Positions 27,989 to 38,945 of a DNA stretch of 64,000 nt are shown in pieces (position 1 is the first letter of the stretch; the number at the start of each line of letters is the position of its first letter). The stretch covers positions 62,001 through 126,000 of the forward strand of contig VJZX01000002.1 of assembly GCA_009663185.1 (NCBI GenBank), written 5' to 3'. The notes beneath the pieces are model-generated. The model was not told the origin of the DNA. It saw only the letters and a program-made list of their open reading frames with translations, and made no database searches. This stretch comes from Isoptericola halalbus. GTDB lineage: Bacteria; Actinomycetota; Actinomycetes; Actinomycetales; Cellulomonadaceae. The position numbers and the translations under genes are program-made.

Positions 27989-28659
27989 CAGTCCTCCTCC
28001 TCGCCCTTGGGCGCGTGCGTGAGCGTCCGCTCGACCGCTGCCGCGTCGTCGGAGGCCATGAGCACGTGCAGGACGTCGTTCTCCTGCAGCACGGTGTCGG
28101 CGGCGACGAGGACGCCCTCGGTGTAGCGGGAAAGGAACGCGACCCGCGCGCCGGTGGCCGCCTCGATGCGGTGCACCGACAGGCCCGTCCAGCCGGGGTG
28201 GTAATCGACCTGCGCGAGGCGCACCTCGCCCGAGGGGTCGCGGTACTCGTCCGTCGCACCGAGCGGGAGCATGCGCCGCAGCACCTGGTCGGCGGTCCAG
28301 CGCACCGTCGCGACCGTGGGGATGCCGAGCCGCTGGTAGATCTCGGCCCGCTGGGGGTCGTAGATCCGCGCGACCACCTTCTCGACGCCGTAGGTCTCGC
28401 GCGCGACGCGGGCGGCGAGCACGTTCGAGTTGTCGCCGTCGGAGACCGCCGCGAAGGCATAGGCGTCCTGGATGCTGGCCTGAGCGAGCGTGTCGCGGTC
28501 GAAGCCGACGCCGGTGACCTTCTGCCCTGTGAAGTCGGTGGGGAGCCGGCGGAACGCGTCGGGGTTCTGGTCGATGACGGCTACCGAGTGCCCGCGGGAC
28601 TCGATCGTCTGCGCGAGCGTGGCCCCCACGCGGCCGCAGCCCATGATCACGAAGTGCAC
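27988..28659 (-). CDS. TrkA-type potassium uptake regulatory subunit (first of pair)
   Basis: A 223-residue RCK protein. The Rossmann motif is VIMGCGRVGATLAQTIESRG with VAVIDQNP (about 4-35). The middle has SDGDNSNVLAARVARETYGV and VVARIYDPQRAEIYQRLG. The C-terminal TrkA_C domain is at about 140-215 (NDVLHVLMASDDA). The start is GTG 28659, because family members begin right at the HFVIMGCGR strand. A TATAGC hexamer lies 9 bases upstream of the GTG on the minus strand, so the transcript may be leaderless. It is divergent from the KimA-like transporter. Confidence 0.9.
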   Translation of the reverse strand: MHFVIMGCGRVGATLAQTIESRGHSVAVIDQNPDAFRRLPTDFTGQKVTGVGFDRDTLAQASIQDAYAFAAVSDGDNSNVLAARVARETYGVEKVVARIYDPQRAEIYQRLGIPTVATVRWTADQVLRRMLPLGATDEYRDPSGEVRLAQVDYHPGWTGLSVHRIEAATGARVAFLSRYTEGVLVAADTVLQENDVLHVLMASDDAAAVERTLTHAPKGEEED

Positions 28660-28749
28660 GACCAGAACGCTATACCTCCCCGCGGGCACGTGCCGTCGTG
28701 CGACGCGGCGCAGCGCCACTCCAGACATACGGGCATAGCATTGGTCGAC
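28660..28749. promoter_or_regulatory. Divergent promoter region between trkA pair and KimA-like transporter
   Basis: A 90-base divergent spacer. On the minus strand TATAGC lies 9 bases before the trkA GTG. On the plus strand TAGCAT (28736-28741) lies 8 bases before the transporter GTG at 28750. Both are -10-like and so close to the start codons that leaderless transcripts are likely. No good -35 boxes or Shine-Dalgarno sequences are visible. I saw no c-di-AMP (ydaO-type) riboswitch here; the spacer is too short to hold one. Confidence 0.35.
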
Positions 28750-30741
28750 GTGTCGGACATCGCGGATGCCGCCAAGCGCCTGCTGCTGGGTCGCCCCATG
28801 CGCAGCGGGAGCGAGGGCCGCAGACTCCTGCCGAAGCGGATCGCTCTGCCGGTCTTCGCCTCGGACGCCCTCTCTTCCATGGCGTACGCCCCGGACGAGA
28901 TCCTGCTCATGCTTGCGGTGGCAGGCCTCGCGGCCACCACGGTCTCCCCGTGGGTCGGTCTCGTCGTCGTCGTCGTGCTGCTCGTCGTCGTCGCGTCGTA
29001 CCGCCAGAACGTGCGCGCGTACCCGTCGGGCGGCGGCGACTACGAGGTCGCGACGAGGAACCTCGGTCCGACGGCGGGAGTCGGCGTCGCGTCCGCCCTC
29101 CTGCTCGACTACGTGCTCACCGTCGCGGTGTCGCTCTCCTCGGCGTCGCAGTTCGCGGCGACCATCATCCCCGCGGCGCGGGGTCGCGAGGCGGGTCTCG
29201 CCGTCGTCCTCGTCGTGTTCCTGACGATCCTCAACCTGCGTGGTGTGCGTGAGTCTGCGCGCGCCTTCGCGGTCTCGGTCTACCTCTTCATGCTGCTCAT
29301 GGGCGCGATCGCCGTGACGGGCGCCGTCCGGCACCTCTCCGGCACGCTGCCGCAGGCCGAGAGCGCGCAGTACGACGTCGTCGCTGCCGCCGGGTTCGAG
29401 CAGGGGCTCGTCGGGATCGCCGGCGCCTTCCTCGTGGCGCGCGCGTTCGCGTCCGGCGCGGTCGCGCTGACGGGCGTCGAGGCGATCAGCACGGGCGTGC
29501 CCGCGTTCCGCAAGCCCAAGGCGCGCAACGCCGCGCACACGCTCGCCCTGCTCGGTCTCATCTCGGCCGCGACGCTCATGATCGTGCTGCTGCTGGCCCA
29601 GGCGACCCGCATCCGGTTCGTCGAGGACCCTGAATCGCAGCTGTCGCTCGACGGGGGCCCCATCCCGGAGGACTACGACCAGCACCCGGTGCTCGGTCAG
29701 CTCGCGGAGACGGTGTTCGCAGGGTTCCCGGTCATGGCGGGTGCAGTCGTCCTCGTGACGTTCGTGATCCTGCTCATCGCGGCCAACACGGCGTTCAGCG
29801 GCTTCCCGGTGCTGGGCTCGATCCTCGCCAAGGACGGCTACCTGCCGCGGCAGCTGCACACGCGGGGCGACCGCCTCGCCTTCTCCAACGGCATCGTGAC
29901 GCTCGCGGTGGCCGCGATCGTGCTGATCCTCGCGTTCGACGCCTCGGTCACGCGCCTGATCCAGCTCTACATCGTGGGCGTGTTCGTCGCGTTCACCATG
30001 TCGCAGCTGGGCATGCTGCGGCACTGGACCCGTGAGCTGCGCACCGAGCCGCACCCGCGCGAGCGGACCCGCATGAAGCGTTCGCGGGTCGTCAACGGCG
30101 TCGGGTTCGCCATGACCGCGGCCGTGCTACTGATCGTGCTGCTCACGAAGTTCACGCACGGCGCCTGGATCACGATCGTCGCGATGGGCGCGCTGTTCGC
30201 GATCATGATGGCGATCCGCAAGCACTACGCGCGGGTGAGCCGGGAGCTGGCGCTCGACGACGTCGCCGAGGCGCGCGCCTTGCCGAGCCGCGTGCACGCC
30301 ATCGTGCTGGTCTCCAAGATCCACAAGCCGACGATGCGCGCGCTCGCCTACGCGCGGGTGTCCCGGCCCTCGGTGCTCGAGGCCGTCACCGTGGGCGTCG
30401 ACCAGGAGGACATCGAGGACCTCATGCGACAGTGGGAGGCGCTCGACCTCCCCGTGCCGTTGCGCGTCCTCGACTCGCCGTACCGCGAGATCACCCGGCC
30501 CGTGCTGAAGTACGTCCGCTCGGTGCGGCGGGAGTCACCGCGCGACCTCGTCGTCGTGTACATCCCCGAGTACGTCGTCGGCCACTGGTGGGAGCAGCTC
30601 CTGCACAACCAGTCGGCGCTGCGGCTCAAGGGCCGCCTGCTGTTCACGCCGGGCGTCGTCGTGGCGTCGGTGCCCTGGCAGCTCTCGTCCTCCGCGGGCC
30701 AGACGGGCCTCGAGGACGTGACGACGTACCGCCCCTTCTGA
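28750..30741 (+). CDS. KimA-like APC-superfamily potassium transporter
   Basis: About 663 residues. The N-terminal signature LLPKRIALPVFASDALSSMAYAPDE, followed by about 12 hydrophobic helices and a soluble C-terminal domain of about 170 residues (RALPSRVHAIVLVSKIHKPT, then VDQEDIEDLMRQWEALDLP, ending WQLSSSAGQTGLEDVTTYRPF), matches the KimA/YdaO group of APC transporters. In Bacillus, KimA is a high-affinity K+ importer controlled by c-di-AMP. The divergent trkA pair supports a potassium role. Databases often call such proteins amino acid permeases. I chose GTG 28750; TTG 28741 is the alternative. The segments quoted are shortened motifs. Confidence 0.8.
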   Translation: MSDIADAAKRLLLGRPMRSGSEGRRLLPKRIALPVFASDALSSMAYAPDEILLMLAVAGLAATTVSPWVGLVVVVVLLVVVASYRQNVRAYPSGGGDYEVATRNLGPTAGVGVASALLLDYVLTVAVSLSSASQFAATIIPAARGREAGLAVVLVVFLTILNLRGVRESARAFAVSVYLFMLLMGAIAVTGAVRHLSGTLPQAESAQYDVVAAAGFEQGLVGIAGAFLVARAFASGAVALTGVEAISTGVPAFRKPKARNAAHTLALLGLISAATLMIVLLLAQATRIRFVEDPESQLSLDGGPIPEDYDQHPVLGQLAETVFAGFPVMAGAVVLVTFVILLIAANTAFSGFPVLGSILAKDGYLPRQLHTRGDRLAFSNGIVTLAVAAIVLILAFDASVTRLIQLYIVGVFVAFTMSQLGMLRHWTRELRTEPHPRERTRMKRSRVVNGVGFAMTAAVLLIVLLTKFTHGAWITIVAMGALFAIMMAIRKHYARVSRELALDDVAEARALPSRVHAIVLVSKIHKPTMRALAYARVSRPSVLEAVTVGVDQEDIEDLMRQWEALDLPVPLRVLDSPYREITRPVLKYVRSVRRESPRDLVVVYIPEYVVGHWWEQLLHNQSALRLKGRLLFTPGVVVASVPWQLSSSAGQTGLEDVTTYRPF

Positions 30742-30800
30742 GCCGCACGTCACGTCCGCCACGACGGGCGAGGCACCCCCGGCAGGGGAGAATGGCACCC

Positions 30801-32105
30801 ATGCCCCGACCCCGTCGTTCCTCGCCGCGCCCACGTCCCACCGTCGCCGACCGGGAGGCCGGTCGCGACGTCGAGCTCGTGGTCGGCCCTGTCGCGCACG
30901 GCGGTCACTGCGTCGCGCGCCTCGACGGGCGCGTCGTGTTCGTCCGACACGCCCTGCCGGGCGAGCGTGTGCGGGCCCGCATCACCGAGGGCGGGTCGCG
31001 CTTCTGGCGCGCCGACGCAATCGAGGTGCTCGAGGCATCGCCGGACCGCGTCCCCTCCGCCTGGCCCGAGGCCGGGCCGGGCGGCGTCGGGGGCGGCGAG
31101 CTCGCGCACGCCGCGCTGCCCGCGCAGCGCCGCTGGAAGGCCGACGTCATCGCCGACCAGCTGCGGCGCATCGCCCGGCTCGAGCGCGAGGTCGAGGTCG
31201 AGGCCGCTCCCGGCGACGACGCGCGCGGCGGTCTCGCGTACCGCACGCGCGTCGAGCTCGTCGCCGACCCCGAGGGGCGGGCGGGGATGCGCCGGTTCCG
31301 GTCGCACGACGTCGTCCCGCTCGAACGCATGCCGCTCGGCACCGAGGCGGTCGCGGCGCTCGCCGACGACGAGGGCGTGTGGGTGCGTCGCTGGCAGCCC
31401 GGCGCACGGCTCGAGCTCGTCGCGCCCGCGGACGGCTCGTCGCCGGTGCTGCTGGTGGACGGCACGCCGTGGCGCCGCGGCAGGCCGGACACGCGGCCCA
31501 ACGCGCGCCGCGCCGTGTCCGAGGTCGTCCAGGTGCGTGGCACCGAGCACGGGTTCCGCGTCGCCGCGGACGGCTTCTGGCAGGTCCACCGCGAGGCACC
31601 GTCCGTGCTCGCCGCCGCCGTCCTCGACGCCGTGGGTGACGTCCCGGGCGCGACCGTGCACGACCTGTACTCCGGGGCGGGGCTGTTCACGCTGCCGCTG
31701 GCCGACGCGGTCGGGCCCGACGGCCGGGTGATCGCCGCCGAGAGCGACGCCCGGGCCGTCAAGGACGCGCGGCGCAACGTGCACCATCTGCCGCAGGTCG
31801 AGCTGCACCTCGGTGCCGTGGACCGCGTCCTGACCGAGGGCGACGCCGGGGGTGCCGGTGTCGGTCGCGCCGACGTCGTGGTGCTCGACCCGCCGCGCGC
31901 CGGTGCGGGCCGCACCGTCGTCGACGCGATCGCGGACCGCGAGGCGTCGCGCGTCGTCTATGTCGCGTGCGACCCCGCCGCCCTGGCCCGCGACGTCGGC
32001 TACCTCGGTGAGCGCGGCTACGAGCTGGCGTCCCTGCGTGCGTTCGACCTCTTCCCGATGACGCACCACGTGGAGGCCGTCGCAGTGCTCCGCAGGGAGT
32101 CATAG
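30801..32105 (+). CDS. TRAM-domain class I SAM-dependent RNA methyltransferase (TrmA/RumA family)
   Basis: A 434-residue m5U-type RNA methyltransferase. The N-terminal TRAM domain is at about 20-75 (VGPVAHGGHCVARLDGRVVF, VRHALPGERVRARITEG). The SAM-binding fold has VHDLYSGAGLFTLPLADAVG (about 283-302). The DPPRAGAG motif and the catalytic-Cys region YVACDPAALARDV follow. The C-terminus is FDLFPMTHHVEAVAVL. It is expected to methylate a uridine in rRNA or tRNA; the site is unknown. The start is ATG 30801, with GGGGAG about 10 bases upstream. A 16-bp perfect palindrome at 32106-32121, directly after the stop, may act as a terminator. Confidence 0.92.
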   Translation: MPRPRRSSPRPRPTVADREAGRDVELVVGPVAHGGHCVARLDGRVVFVRHALPGERVRARITEGGSRFWRADAIEVLEASPDRVPSAWPEAGPGGVGGGELAHAALPAQRRWKADVIADQLRRIARLEREVEVEAAPGDDARGGLAYRTRVELVADPEGRAGMRRFRSHDVVPLERMPLGTEAVAALADDEGVWVRRWQPGARLELVAPADGSSPVLLVDGTPWRRGRPDTRPNARRAVSEVVQVRGTEHGFRVAADGFWQVHREAPSVLAAAVLDAVGDVPGATVHDLYSGAGLFTLPLADAVGPDGRVIAAESDARAVKDARRNVHHLPQVELHLGAVDRVLTEGDAGGAGVGRADVVVLDPPRAGAGRTVVDAIADREASRVVYVACDPAALARDVGYLGERGYELASLRAFDLFPMTHHVEAVAVLRRES

Positions 32106-32284
32106 AGGACCGGCCGGTCCTGCCGCCGACGTCGGGCGCACCGGTCGTGCGGGTTCGTGAGCGTAGCTCCCGTGTGCCGTCGCGTTCGAACGCATGTTTT
32201 CATCCGCTCTTGCCGTTCGCGCCGACCAGCTTCCGCGAGTAACGTCCCTGGTATTGCGACGCGTAGGGGGGCGGGCGTCATGAT

Positions 32285-32515
32285 GTGGCCAGGTCGAGTG
32301 CGTGGGGGCCAGTGTTGACGGGGCGGGACAGGTTCGACCTGATTCGCCTGGAGCCGATCGACTCGGGCGACGACGTCGCGCCGGAGTGGGTCGAGTGGAT
32401 CATGGTGCCCGTGCGGGAGCGCGAGGGTGTGTCGGCCGCGCTGCGCGACGCCGCCGACGCCTGGGATGCCGCGCTCGAAGGTGCCCGTCGTCACCTGGAA
32501 GAGTCGTCGTCGTAG
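32285..32515 (+). CDS. Small hypothetical protein
   Basis: A 76-codon frame with GC-rich third positions and an acidic, amphipathic composition: DRFDLIRLEPIDSGDDVA, VEWIMVPVREREGVSAALRD, and WDAALEGARRHLEE. No family is recognised. Possible starts are GTG 32285 (an AGGGGGGCGGG run lies about 10 bases upstream), GTG 32312 or TTG 32315. The last two would begin just before LTGRDRFDL, where the sequence starts to look protein-like. It lies alone between the methyltransferase and a membrane-anchored protein gene. Confidence 0.5.
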   Translation: MARSSAWGPVLTGRDRFDLIRLEPIDSGDDVAPEWVEWIMVPVREREGVSAALRDAADAWDAALEGARRHLEESSS

Positions 32516-32615
32516 GGCTGGCTCCCCGCGGACACCGGACCGACCGTTGCACGGTGTGTCTCGAGCGCCGACCTTCGCACGTGCCCGAGCAGGGGTCGAC
32601 GGATACGGTCGGGGC

Positions 32616-33032
32616 GTGGACGAGGCGCAGGAACGCTCCGTGCGGCGTTGGCTGCCGGCACGGCTCGCGGTGGTCGCGGTGGTGGTCGCCGTCGCGCTCG
32701 TGGTCGCGCTCCTCGCGCGCCCGACGGCGCCGGTCGCGATCGAGACTCACGCAGGGCTGCCACCCGGCGTCGAGGTGCCTGCCGACAGCTTCGAGCCCGG
32801 CTGGGTCCTCGACGCTCCCGCTCGCCGCATCGCCGTGTATGCCGCCGGCAGCTCGGCATGCCCGCTCGTCCCGCGCGACGTCCGGGCCGACGGCGACCTC
32901 GTGACCATCACGCTGGCTCCTGCGGAGCGGGGCGCGTGCACGGACGACCTGGCCTGGACCACGAGCGTCGTGGCCGTCCCGGACGAGGTCGACGTCCAGC
33001 GGCTCGGCGTCGACCTCGTCCTCGAGCAGTAG
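32616..33032 (+). CDS. Membrane-anchored hypothetical protein
   Basis: A 138-residue protein with a short cytoplasmic N-terminus (MDEAQERSVRRWLP), one transmembrane segment at about 18-34 (AVVAVVVAVALVVALLA) and an extracytoplasmic beta-rich domain. That domain contains ACPLVPRDVRADGDLVTITL and ACTDDLAWTTSVVAVPDEVD, with a Cys pair that could form a disulfide. No family is recognised; small exported proteins of this pattern are common in Micrococcales. The start is GTG 32616. A gap of about 320 bases to acnA follows. Confidence 0.65.
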   Translation: MDEAQERSVRRWLPARLAVVAVVVAVALVVALLARPTAPVAIETHAGLPPGVEVPADSFEPGWVLDAPARRIAVYAAGSSACPLVPRDVRADGDLVTITLAPAERGACTDDLAWTTSVVAVPDEVDVQRLGVDLVLEQ

Positions 33033-33202
33033 CTCAGGCCTCCGCGCGGTCCGCCGCCGAGGCGAGACCCGGCCAACGTGAAGGTCGTGGTGGCGTCGAG
33101 CTGCTGCGTCCTGGGGCGTCCTCGCGGTCCGGCGGCAACGGGCCCGGACTGGAACGCCGCGACCTGCGGGATTAGTTCCGGTGCGCGTGAGGCGAGCCTA
33201 AG

Positions 33203-33233
33203 TATCTTGACGTCAAGATAAATGGTCTATGCT
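33203..33233 (+). promoter_or_regulatory. acnA promoter with 18-bp palindromic operator
   Basis: A perfect 18-bp palindrome TATCTTGACGTCAAGATA lies at 33203-33220. Its TTGACG (33207-33212) can serve as -35, with TATGCT (33228-33233) as -10 and a spacer of 15 bases. The start codon of acnA is 120 bases further on, leaving a long 5' leader. A repressor bound to the palindrome would block the promoter. The likely regulator is not encoded next to it. The rest of the 33033-33353 gap holds no gene that I can support. Confidence 0.6.
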
Positions 33234-33353
33234 GGGGCATGCCCGGCCTTCCGTGCGTAGGCTGGGCGGAGCCCCAAGACCCTGCACGGGCTCCCGGCTG
33301 CCGCTGACGGCGCCGGGACGTCGTGCCCGTGAGCCCCCGCAGAAGGAGCCGTA

Positions 33354-36197
<2,844 letters not shown>

Positions 36198-36222
36198 CGC
36201 CGTCCGGCGGGTGCACCGCCGG

Positions 36223-36278
36223 CGACATGACGGACGCCCCGTCGCTCCGCGAGGAGCGGCGGGGCGTCCGTCATGTCG
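36223..36278 (+). terminator. acnA terminator hairpin
   Basis: A 26-bp inverted repeat (36223-36248 with 36253-36278) with one G-T-type mismatch and a GCGA tetraloop starts 25 bases after the acnA stop. This is the strongest hairpin in the window. A 10-G run lies further on at 36328-36337. Confidence 0.85.
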
Positions 36279-36395
36279 GCAAGCCGGCGGCGTGCCCGCG
36301 GTCGCGCCGGGAGCGCGTGGTGGAGCCGGGGGGGGGGTATCGATATCCCCCGCAGTCCTGGCGAGGTTTCGCATGCCATCAGGTCTTGTCATGGG

Positions 36396-36971
36396 ATGAC
36401 GGCGGGCTCCGCGTCCTGGGACGGCTCGCGGTACGCGACGGCCGACGGCTGGGCCATGTCCGACGGCGACCCTTCCGCCTTCACCGACACGAAGACGGCG
36501 GAGGACTGGGTGCGGGTTCTTCCGGATGACGGGCGCACGCTGACGGTCGAGACCGTGAGGTTCCAGCCCCGGCCCGGGCGTGTGAACCGCGCCAACGGGT
36601 TCCAGGTCCAGGGCTCGAACGACGGGGGCGCGACCTGGGAGACATTCGTGACGATCTCGACCCCTGCCTCCAGCGGGTGGACCGAGCTCCTCCTTCCGGA
36701 GGCGGTCAGCTAGGCGGCGCTGCGGTTGTGCTGGCCGAACGGCTGCACGAACCTGGCAGAGCTCCAGTTCGTCCGCATCCCCGTGGACGTCACCCGGCTC
36801 GATCTTCTCCTGGAGGAGACCGGCCGTCTGTCCGAGGCCGACTGGACGGCCGGGTCCTGGGCCGAGCTGACCGAGGCCCGTGAGGCGGGGCCGGCCCTGC
36901 GCGAGCCCGGCGCCAACCCGGCCCAGCCCGAGGTGGACGCGGCGACCGACGCCGTCGCTCAGTACGCGTAG
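36396..36971 (+). pseudogene. Remnant: discoidin-like (F5/8) domain plus FIVAR tail with internal stop
   Basis: One reading frame is interrupted by a single TAG at 36711-36713. Before the stop: SASWDGSRYATADGWAMSD, DWVRVLPDDGRTLTVETVRF, and NGFQVQGSNDGGATWETFV, the pattern of F5/8-type carbohydrate-binding domains. After it, the same domain finishes (CWPNGCTNLAELQFVRI) and a FIVAR module follows (LDLLLEETGRLSEADWTAGSW to DAVAQYA). There is no signal peptide and no catalytic domain. It is therefore the decayed 3' end of a secreted carbohydrate-active enzyme gene. Its stop overlaps the 3' end of the convergent hydrolase gene. Confidence 0.75.
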
Positions 36972-37819
36972 GCCGTGGTCGTCACGTGCCGCACGACCGC
37001 GGAGGCGACGTCGTGGTCGTCGAGCACCCGGTTGTGCCCGAGACCGGCCGTGACCAGGAGCTCGCTCCCGGGATGCGCGGCCTGCAGCCGGCGCGCCTCG
37101 CCGGGTCCCTGCAGGGTGTCGTCGACGTCATGGACGAAGAGGGCGGGAATCGCGGCCGGGACCGGCCGTCGCAGGAGGTCCAGCCGGTCGCGTGCCTCGG
37201 CCGCGTCGGGGAAGAGCCCGCGTGCCACGCGCTCGCACAACGGCTCGTGCAGCCGCTCCGGCAGCCCGGCCTGGCGCCGGAACGCGCGCACGACCGAGTC
37301 GAAGCCGGTCGGTGCTGCGATCGCGACGTACCGGTCGGCCGCGAGCCCGTCGCGGAGCGCGAGACCGGCCGCCAGCGCGCCGAGCGAGTGCCCGACCACC
37401 GCCGCCAGAGGCCCGGTCGCCTCCTGCACGGCGCGCGTCGCCGCCGCATGCTCGAGGACCGTCGTGCGCCTGCCGCTCGACGCGCCGTGCGCCGGCCCGT
37501 CGAAGGCGACGGGGCGAAGGTCGGCGGCCTCGAGCGCCTCGACGAGAACCGCGAACCGCGAGGCGCGCAGCTGCCAGCCGTGGGCGAGCAGCACCGGGGG
37601 AGCGGCGGGGTCGCCCCAGGAGTAGGCGACGACGTCGTTGCCGTGCACGTGCACCCGGCCGCGCCGCGCCCGGTCGTGCACCGCGCGGTCGACGGCCCGG
37701 ACGGGCGCCGGTGCTCCGACATGGCGGAACATACGGTACGCCGCCTCGACCGCCAGCGGCGGTGCGACGGCGGCCAGCCCGGCGAGTCCGGCACGGGCTG
37801 TCGTGGGAATCCTGGTCAC
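36959..37819 (-). CDS. Alpha/beta hydrolase under divergent TetR control
   Basis: A 286-residue alpha/beta hydrolase. Motifs: VLLAHGWQLRASRFAVLVEA (oxyanion region), FDGPAHGASSGRRTT, nucleophile elbow VVGHSLGALAAG (Ser near 165), an acidic site in LFVHDVDDTLQGPGEARRL, and the catalytic His in TAGLGHNRVLDD. The start is GTG 37819 with a perfect GGAGG 5 bases upstream; the longer frame to 37882 would run through the operator. The N-terminus is hydrophobic (AGLAGLAAVAPPLAVEAAYRM), possibly a membrane anchor. It is divergent from a TetR gene with operator-like palindromes between them, so it is probably repressed by that regulator. Confidence 0.85.
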   Translation of the reverse strand: MTRIPTTARAGLAGLAAVAPPLAVEAAYRMFRHVGAPAPVRAVDRAVHDRARRGRVHVHGNDVVAYSWGDPAAPPVLLAHGWQLRASRFAVLVEALEAADLRPVAFDGPAHGASSGRRTTVLEHAAATRAVQEATGPLAAVVGHSLGALAAGLALRDGLAADRYVAIAAPTGFDSVVRAFRRQAGLPERLHEPLCERVARGLFPDAAEARDRLDLLRRPVPAAIPALFVHDVDDTLQGPGEARRLQAAHPGSELLVTAGLGHNRVLDDHDVASAVVRHVTTTAYAY

Positions 37820-37839
37820 GACGACCTCCAAAAGAAGAT

Positions 37840-37884
37840 GAACGATCGTTCGCACACTAACACTGAACGAACGGTCGTACAATC
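37840..37884. promoter_or_regulatory. TetR-type operators in divergent promoter
   Basis: A perfect 12-bp palindrome GAACGATCGTTC lies at 37840-37851. A second, imperfect copy, ACGAACGGTCGT, lies at about 37867-37878, matching its own reverse complement at 10 of 12 positions. TACAAT (37879-37884) ends 5 bases before the tetR ATG at 37890, so the tetR transcript is probably leaderless. The sites lie between both start codons, so one regulator could repress both genes. Confidence 0.6.
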
Positions 37885-37889
37885 ACTTT

Positions 37890-38522
37890 ATGGAGATCAC
37901 GACCGACGGCCGGCGCGCCCGCGGCGACCGGTCCCGCACCGCGGTGCTCGAGCACGCCGTCCAGGAGGCCTCGCTCCGCGGGCTGGACGCGTTGACCCTG
38001 GGCGGCCTGGCGAGCCACGTGCCGCTCAACAAGAGCGGCATCGCGGGCCTCTTCGGCAACAAGGAAGGGCTTCAGCTCGCCGCCGTCGAGCATGCGCGCG
38101 GCATGTTCGTCGACGCCGTGGTCGTCCCCGCGCGCCAGGCGGAGCCTGGCCTGGCGCGACTGTGGGCGCTCGTCGGGCGGTGGATCGACTACTCGCGACG
38201 ACGGACCTTCGCCGGCGGCTGCTTCTTCCGCGCGGTCGAGATCGAGTTCGACGGGCGCGAGGGGCCCGTGCGTGACGCCGTCGTCGCCGCCCGCCGAGAC
38301 TGGGACGGCTACCTGCGCCACCACGCCGAGATCGGCGTCGCTGCCGGCCAGCTCGCCGCGAGCACCGACCCTGTCCAGCTCGTCTTCGAGATCACGGCGC
38401 TGCTCGGCGCTGCCAACGACCGGTCGGTGCTGCTCGACGACGACACGGTCTACGCACGGGCGGAGTCGGCACTGCGAGCGGTGCTTGTGGCGCGGGGCGC
38501 CGACCCGGACGTCCTCACCTAG
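37890..38522 (+). CDS. TetR family transcriptional regulator
   Basis: A 210-residue TetR regulator. The N-terminal HTH (about 15-60) reads RTAVLEHAVQEASLRGLDAL, TLGGLASHVPLNKSGIAGLF, and GNKEGLQLAAVEHAR. The C-terminal ligand and dimer domain has RRRTFAGGCFFRAVEIEFDG, matching the TetR_C subgroup with a GGC(F/L) motif. It presumably represses itself and the divergent alpha/beta hydrolase through the palindromes upstream of its ATG. The inducer is unknown. Confidence 0.9.
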   Translation: MEITTDGRRARGDRSRTAVLEHAVQEASLRGLDALTLGGLASHVPLNKSGIAGLFGNKEGLQLAAVEHARGMFVDAVVVPARQAEPGLARLWALVGRWIDYSRRRTFAGGCFFRAVEIEFDGREGPVRDAVVAARRDWDGYLRHHAEIGVAAGQLAASTDPVQLVFEITALLGAANDRSVLLDDDTVYARAESALRAVLVARGADPDVLT

Positions 38523-38525
38523 TCG

Positions 38526-38761
38526 AACGCCCGACCGAACGAGACTGACGGCCGCGGCCTCATGGCCGTACTCACCGACACCGGGCTGCGCCGACTCGAA
38601 GAGGCCTTCCCGTGCGCTCTGGCAAGCGTCCGCAGCAACGTCATTTGGACCACCTCGCCGGCCTCGACGTGGCCGCGTTCACCCGCGCGGTCAGCAGCTC
38701 CGCCGCGGACCGGGAGCAGCCGACGGCCCGCGGCCGCCGCCCCACCTACCCGCGAGACTGA
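38526..38761 (+). pseudogene. MarR family regulator, 3' remnant with frameshift
   Basis: Directly after the tetR stop the frame reads RPNETDGRGLMAVLTDTGLR, RLEEAFPCALASVRSNVI. This is the wing and following helix of a MarR protein (typically RRPxxxDxRGxxAVLTDAGRxxLxxAxPxHxxxVR). Near 38646 the match moves to the next frame: DHLAGLDVAAFTRAVSSS, the usual C-terminal helix, ending at TGA 38759-38761. The N-terminal half of the HTH is missing and no start is present. From 38762 to 38945 I see nothing further apart from the ribosome binding site of the next gene. Confidence 0.65.
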
Positions 38762-38945
38762 GGCTCCGTATCCGCCAGCAACTGCTGGTGAAGGCGACCG
38801 CTGGCTGCCGCACCGTGCAATTTCGCTGCGGCCGGCAACTACCACGAACGCGGTATACGCGATACGACCGCAGGGTGAGTTGTTCTCCGCCAGCCTCGGG
38901 CAGACTGCAAGGTGAGACACAACGTCGACCAAGGAGTCATCGCGT

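Noticed and set aside
32106-32121. 16-bp perfect palindrome after the RNA methyltransferase stop
   Set aside because: Not listed as an operator, because it has no loop and no promoter context; noted only as a possible terminator.
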